From: Desulfotomaculum sp.
GTDB taxonomy: Bacteria > Bacillota > Desulfotomaculia > Desulfotomaculales > Nap2-2B
NCBI GenBank assembly: GCA_003445555.1
Contig: DMDI01000180.1
Coordinates: 1 to 8,095 of the forward strand
DNA length: 8,095 nucleotides
Direction: 5' to 3'
The notes beneath the pieces are model-generated. The model did no database searches, was not told the DNA's origin, and saw nothing but the letters and a program-made list of their open reading frames with translations. The position numbers were made by a program, and so were the translations under genes. Positions 5,497 through 8,095 of the stretch are shown piece after piece; the stretch's first letter is position 1, and each line of letters begins with the position of its first letter.

Positions 5497-7923
5497 TCAA
5501 TACAATTGAAAATTACTTACACATTGAATATCAGGCAACGAAGGCTGATAGGAAGTATCTAACACAACGTGAGGCAAGGCTCCTAAAATTACTGGCTTTG
5601 GTTCGGGTTCTTTAGCTAAAAGAGCCTGCGCTAAAACCTCATTCATATCTTCCACCAGGATAAACTGCAATTTATTTTTAACGTTAGCCGGTATTTCCTC
5701 TAAATCCTTCTGGTTGTCCTTAGGAAGAATTACCTTTTTAATTCCCGCCCGGTGAGCAGCCAGTACTTTTTCCTTTATTCCTCCTACCGGTAAAACCCGC
5801 CCCCGTAAGGTAATTTCGCCGGTCATAGCTACATCACGCCTCACCCTGCGCTGGGTAAGGGCAGAAACTAAAGCGCAGGCCATGGTAATACCGGCCGACG
5901 GCCCATCTTTGGGAATGGCCCCTTCCGGAATATGGACGTGGATGTCGTTACGGTCGAAATATCCGTCTTCAATTCCAAAATTACCGGCTAAAGTACGGAC
6001 GTAACTGTAACCGGCCTGGGCCGATTCCTTCATAACGTCACCTAGTTTACCAGTTAGCATGAGCTTGCCGTTGCCTTGGTAGAGGGTAACTTCAATAGCC
6101 AAAATGTCTCCGCCTACTTCGGTCCAGGCTAAACCCATAGCCACCCCAATCTGATCACTTTGTTCCGCGGTACCGTAACGAAACCGGGGAGAACCTAAAA
6201 ACTGCCCTATGTTTTGGACCGTAACCCGTACCTTCTTAGCTTCTTTCACTACAATTTGCTTGGCTGACTTACGGCACACGGCAGCCAACTCTCTTTCCAG
6301 GTTACGCACCCCGCTTTCGCGGGTGTAATCACGAATTACTTTACGAACAGAGTTTTCAGAAATACGAAGCATTTCACCGGTTAAACCATGTTCTTTCAAC
6401 TGCTTGGGCAATAAATGACGGAGCGCAATTTGGGTTTTTTCTTCCTCAGTGTAACCCGAAAGATAAATAACCTCCATCCGGTCTAATAATGGACGCGGAA
6501 TAGAGTACTGAACATTAGCCGTGGTAATAAACATAACGTTAGATAAATCGAAAGGCACTTCAATATAGTGATCGCTGAAATTGTTGTTTTGTTCCGGGTC
6601 AAGAACCTCCAGCAAGGCAGATGAAGGATCCCCCCGAAAATCCATAGACATTTTATCCACTTCATCTAAGAGAAAAACCGGGTTTTTAGAACCTGCGTTG
6701 CGCATTCCTTGAATAATACGGCCCGGCAAAGCTCCTACGTAAGTACGCCGGTGACCGCGAATTTCCGCCTCATCCCGTATTCCGCCCAAAGAAATACGCA
6801 CAAAATTTCGTTCTATTGCCCGGGCGATGGAACGGCCTAGAGAAGTCTTTCCTACTCCTGGAGGACCAATGAAACATAGGATAGGGCCTTTTTTCTTTTC
6901 CGATAGCTTTTGAATGGCCAAATATTCCAGAATGCGTTCTTTAACCGGCTTTAAACCATAGTGGTCTTCTTCTAAAATGGTTTGGGCCGCTTTAATATCC
7001 AGCCGGTCCTCCGTACTTTTGTTCCACGGCAAGGCTAAAAGCCAGTCTAAATAAGTACGGATTACCGCCAGTTCTGCCGCCATAGGGGGCATTTTTTCCA
7101 GGCGCTCCACTTCTTTAAGAACCTTTTCTTCTACCTCTTTAGGCAGGCTGGCGGCAGTTATTTTTTTCCGGTATTCCTCCCCCTCCGCCATTCCACCGTC
7201 TTTCTCCCCCAGTTCTTGTTGAATGGCTTTCATTTGTTCCCGCAGGTAATATTCTTTTTGAGTTTTTTCCATTTGCTTACGTACCCGCAGGTTAATTTTT
7301 TTTTCCAGCTCTACAATTTTCAACTCTTTAGCCACAATGGCGCCCAAGAGTTCCAACCGGGAGACAAGTTCAACTGCTTCTAACAGGCGCTGCTTATCCT
7401 CAACCCGTAAATTTAAATGCGAGGCAATAATATCAGCCAGATGCCCGGGGTCTTTTAGGTTAGTCACCGTAGATAAGGTTTCCGCCGGAACACGCCGGGA
7501 TAACTTTACGTATTGCTCAAATTGGTAAACTAAATTACGCGTTAAAGCCTCTACCTCCGGTGTTTTAACGGGCTCTTCAGTATATTGTTCTACTTCTACC
7601 TTTAAAAACTCATCCTGGCTGTAGTGCCGGATAATTTTTCCTCTGGCTATTCCTTCCACCAGTACCCGTAATACTCCGCCCGGTAACTTTAAAATTTGTT
7701 TAATTTCCGCCACGGTACCAACAGAAAAAATATCCTCACTCAAGGGACTATCATTCTGAGCTACTTTTTGGGCGGCTAAAAAAATAATCTTATCGCCAAG
7801 CATGGCTTTTTCAATAGCGTATATTGATTTCTCCCTACCGACATCCAGGTGGCTGACGGCATAAGGAAATACCAAAACGCCTCTTAAGGGAATCAAGGGG
7901 TAGATTCGAATAAAGGAACCCAT
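5497..7923 (-). CDS. lon: ATP-dependent Lon protease (LonA type)
   Basis: An 808-residue cytosolic ATP-dependent serine protease that degrades misfolded and regulatory proteins as a ring-shaped hexamer. The N-terminal substrate-binding domain starts with the typical YPLIPLRGVLVFPY (residues 8-21) and is followed by a charged coiled-coil region (about 190-275). The AAA+ module has Walker A GPPGVGKT (353-360), Walker B FLLDEVDK (417-424), sensor-1 Asn470, the likely arginine finger R482, and sensor-2 in GVRNLERE (538-545). The protease domain carries the catalytic dyad: Ser676 in PKDGPSAG and Lys719 in GGIKEKV, spaced 43 residues apart as in E. coli Lon. All key residues are present, so it should be active. 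It is slightly longer than the usual 770-790 residues because of a proline-rich tail after about residue 771 (EPEPKPVILGALPHVV and onward). ATG at 7923 has AAAGGAGG upstream. The gene converges with the binding-protein gene. No CIRCE-type heat-shock operator (TTAGCACTC inverted repeat) is seen upstream. Confidence 0.98.
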   Translation of the reverse strand: MGSFIRIYPLIPLRGVLVFPYAVSHLDVGREKSIYAIEKAMLGDKIIFLAAQKVAQNDSPLSEDIFSVGTVAEIKQILKLPGGVLRVLVEGIARGKIIRHYSQDEFLKVEVEQYTEEPVKTPEVEALTRNLVYQFEQYVKLSRRVPAETLSTVTNLKDPGHLADIIASHLNLRVEDKQRLLEAVELVSRLELLGAIVAKELKIVELEKKINLRVRKQMEKTQKEYYLREQMKAIQQELGEKDGGMAEGEEYRKKITAASLPKEVEEKVLKEVERLEKMPPMAAELAVIRTYLDWLLALPWNKSTEDRLDIKAAQTILEEDHYGLKPVKERILEYLAIQKLSEKKKGPILCFIGPPGVGKTSLGRSIARAIERNFVRISLGGIRDEAEIRGHRRTYVGALPGRIIQGMRNAGSKNPVFLLDEVDKMSMDFRGDPSSALLEVLDPEQNNNFSDHYIEVPFDLSNVMFITTANVQYSIPRPLLDRMEVIYLSGYTEEEKTQIALRHLLPKQLKEHGLTGEMLRISENSVRKVIRDYTRESGVRNLERELAAVCRKSAKQIVVKEAKKVRVTVQNIGQFLGSPRFRYGTAEQSDQIGVAMGLAWTEVGGDILAIEVTLYQGNGKLMLTGKLGDVMKESAQAGYSYVRTLAGNFGIEDGYFDRNDIHVHIPEGAIPKDGPSAGITMACALVSALTQRRVRRDVAMTGEITLRGRVLPVGGIKEKVLAAHRAGIKKVILPKDNQKDLEEIPANVKNKLQFILVEDMNEVLAQALLAKEPEPKPVILGALPHVVLDTSYQPSLPDIQCVSNFQLY

Positions 7924-7932
7924 CAGGCTAAA

Positions 7933-7940
7933 CCTCCTTT
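7933..7940 (-). promoter_or_regulatory. lon ribosome binding site
   Basis: AAAGGAGG on the minus strand lies 9 nt before the ATG at 7923. It is a near-perfect complement to the 16S rRNA 3' end and confirms the lon start. Confidence 0.85.
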
Positions 7941-7961
7941 GAATAACAAGTTCAACTACTT

Positions 7962-7971
7962 CTTGATCAAG
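7962..7971. promoter_or_regulatory. Small palindrome in the lon leader, possible operator
   Basis: CTTGATCAAG is a perfect 10-bp palindrome lying just downstream of the likely transcription start and upstream of the ribosome binding site, a position suitable for a repressor. It matches no stress operator I recognise, and a 10-bp palindrome can easily occur by chance. Confidence 0.2.
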
Positions 7972-7982
7972 GTTTGATTATT

Positions 7983-7991
7983 ATTTTAACA
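7983..7991 (-). promoter_or_regulatory. Likely extended -10 promoter of lon
   Basis: On the minus strand TGTTAAAAT combines the TGn extension with a -10 hexamer matching 5 of 6 consensus bases. Extended -10 promoters tolerate a weak -35, and none is clear here. Transcription would start near 7976, giving a leader of about 53 nt. The remaining bases to 8095 hold no gene that I can support. Confidence 0.4.
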
Positions 7992-8095
7992 CATTTTTAA
8001 TTCCTTTGCCATAACAATAACTACCAAAAGAATTTAATTGACGTACCATTGGAAAATGAGCTTAACTATCTTAGCCCCGACTTTTACAGTTTAAA

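Overview
The window looks like a piece of a moderately AT-rich bacterial chromosome, most likely from an anaerobic, Clostridia-like member of the Bacillota. The grounds are strong purine-rich Shine-Dalgarno sites (AAAGGAGG, GGGAGGA, AGGTGA), frequent use of TTG and GTG starts, and the overall style of the LonA protease. No rRNA, tRNA or other species-level marker is present, so the genus cannot be named.

Layout. Two genes lie on the minus strand at the left: a CoA-pyrophosphatase-like Nudix hydrolase (1648-2292) and, 103 bp downstream of it, a radical SAM protein with an N-terminal helix-turn-helix (48-1544). A gene-free divergent region (2293-2809) follows and is packed with short palindromic and tandem repeats. 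Two plus-strand genes come next: an ArsB/NhaD-type multi-spanning permease (2810-4234) and a membrane-anchored or secreted NMT1/SsuA-like substrate-binding protein (4366-5385). A 32-bp perfect palindrome sits directly after the stop codon of the latter. The right third is a complete lon gene on the minus strand (5497-7923), convergent with the binding-protein gene. The last 172 bases hold the lon ribosome binding site and a likely promoter, and no gene.

Functionally the genes look like independent housekeeping or accessory units rather than one pathway. Lon does protein quality control. The Nudix protein probably cleans up CoA derivatives or nucleotides. The permease and the binding protein are both transport-related, but belong to different transporter classes and lack partner genes here. 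The radical SAM protein has no recognisable substrate gene beside it.

Three start codons were placed downstream of the longest open frame because the Shine-Dalgarno site points to the internal codon (1544, 2292, 4366). The most interesting items are the HTH-radical SAM fusion with its cysteine-rich stretch, carried by a visibly more AT-rich gene, and the two families of dispersed repeats between genes. One of those families is present as a 31-nt identical palindrome in two places about 2.9 kb apart. I see no convincing multi-gene novel system.
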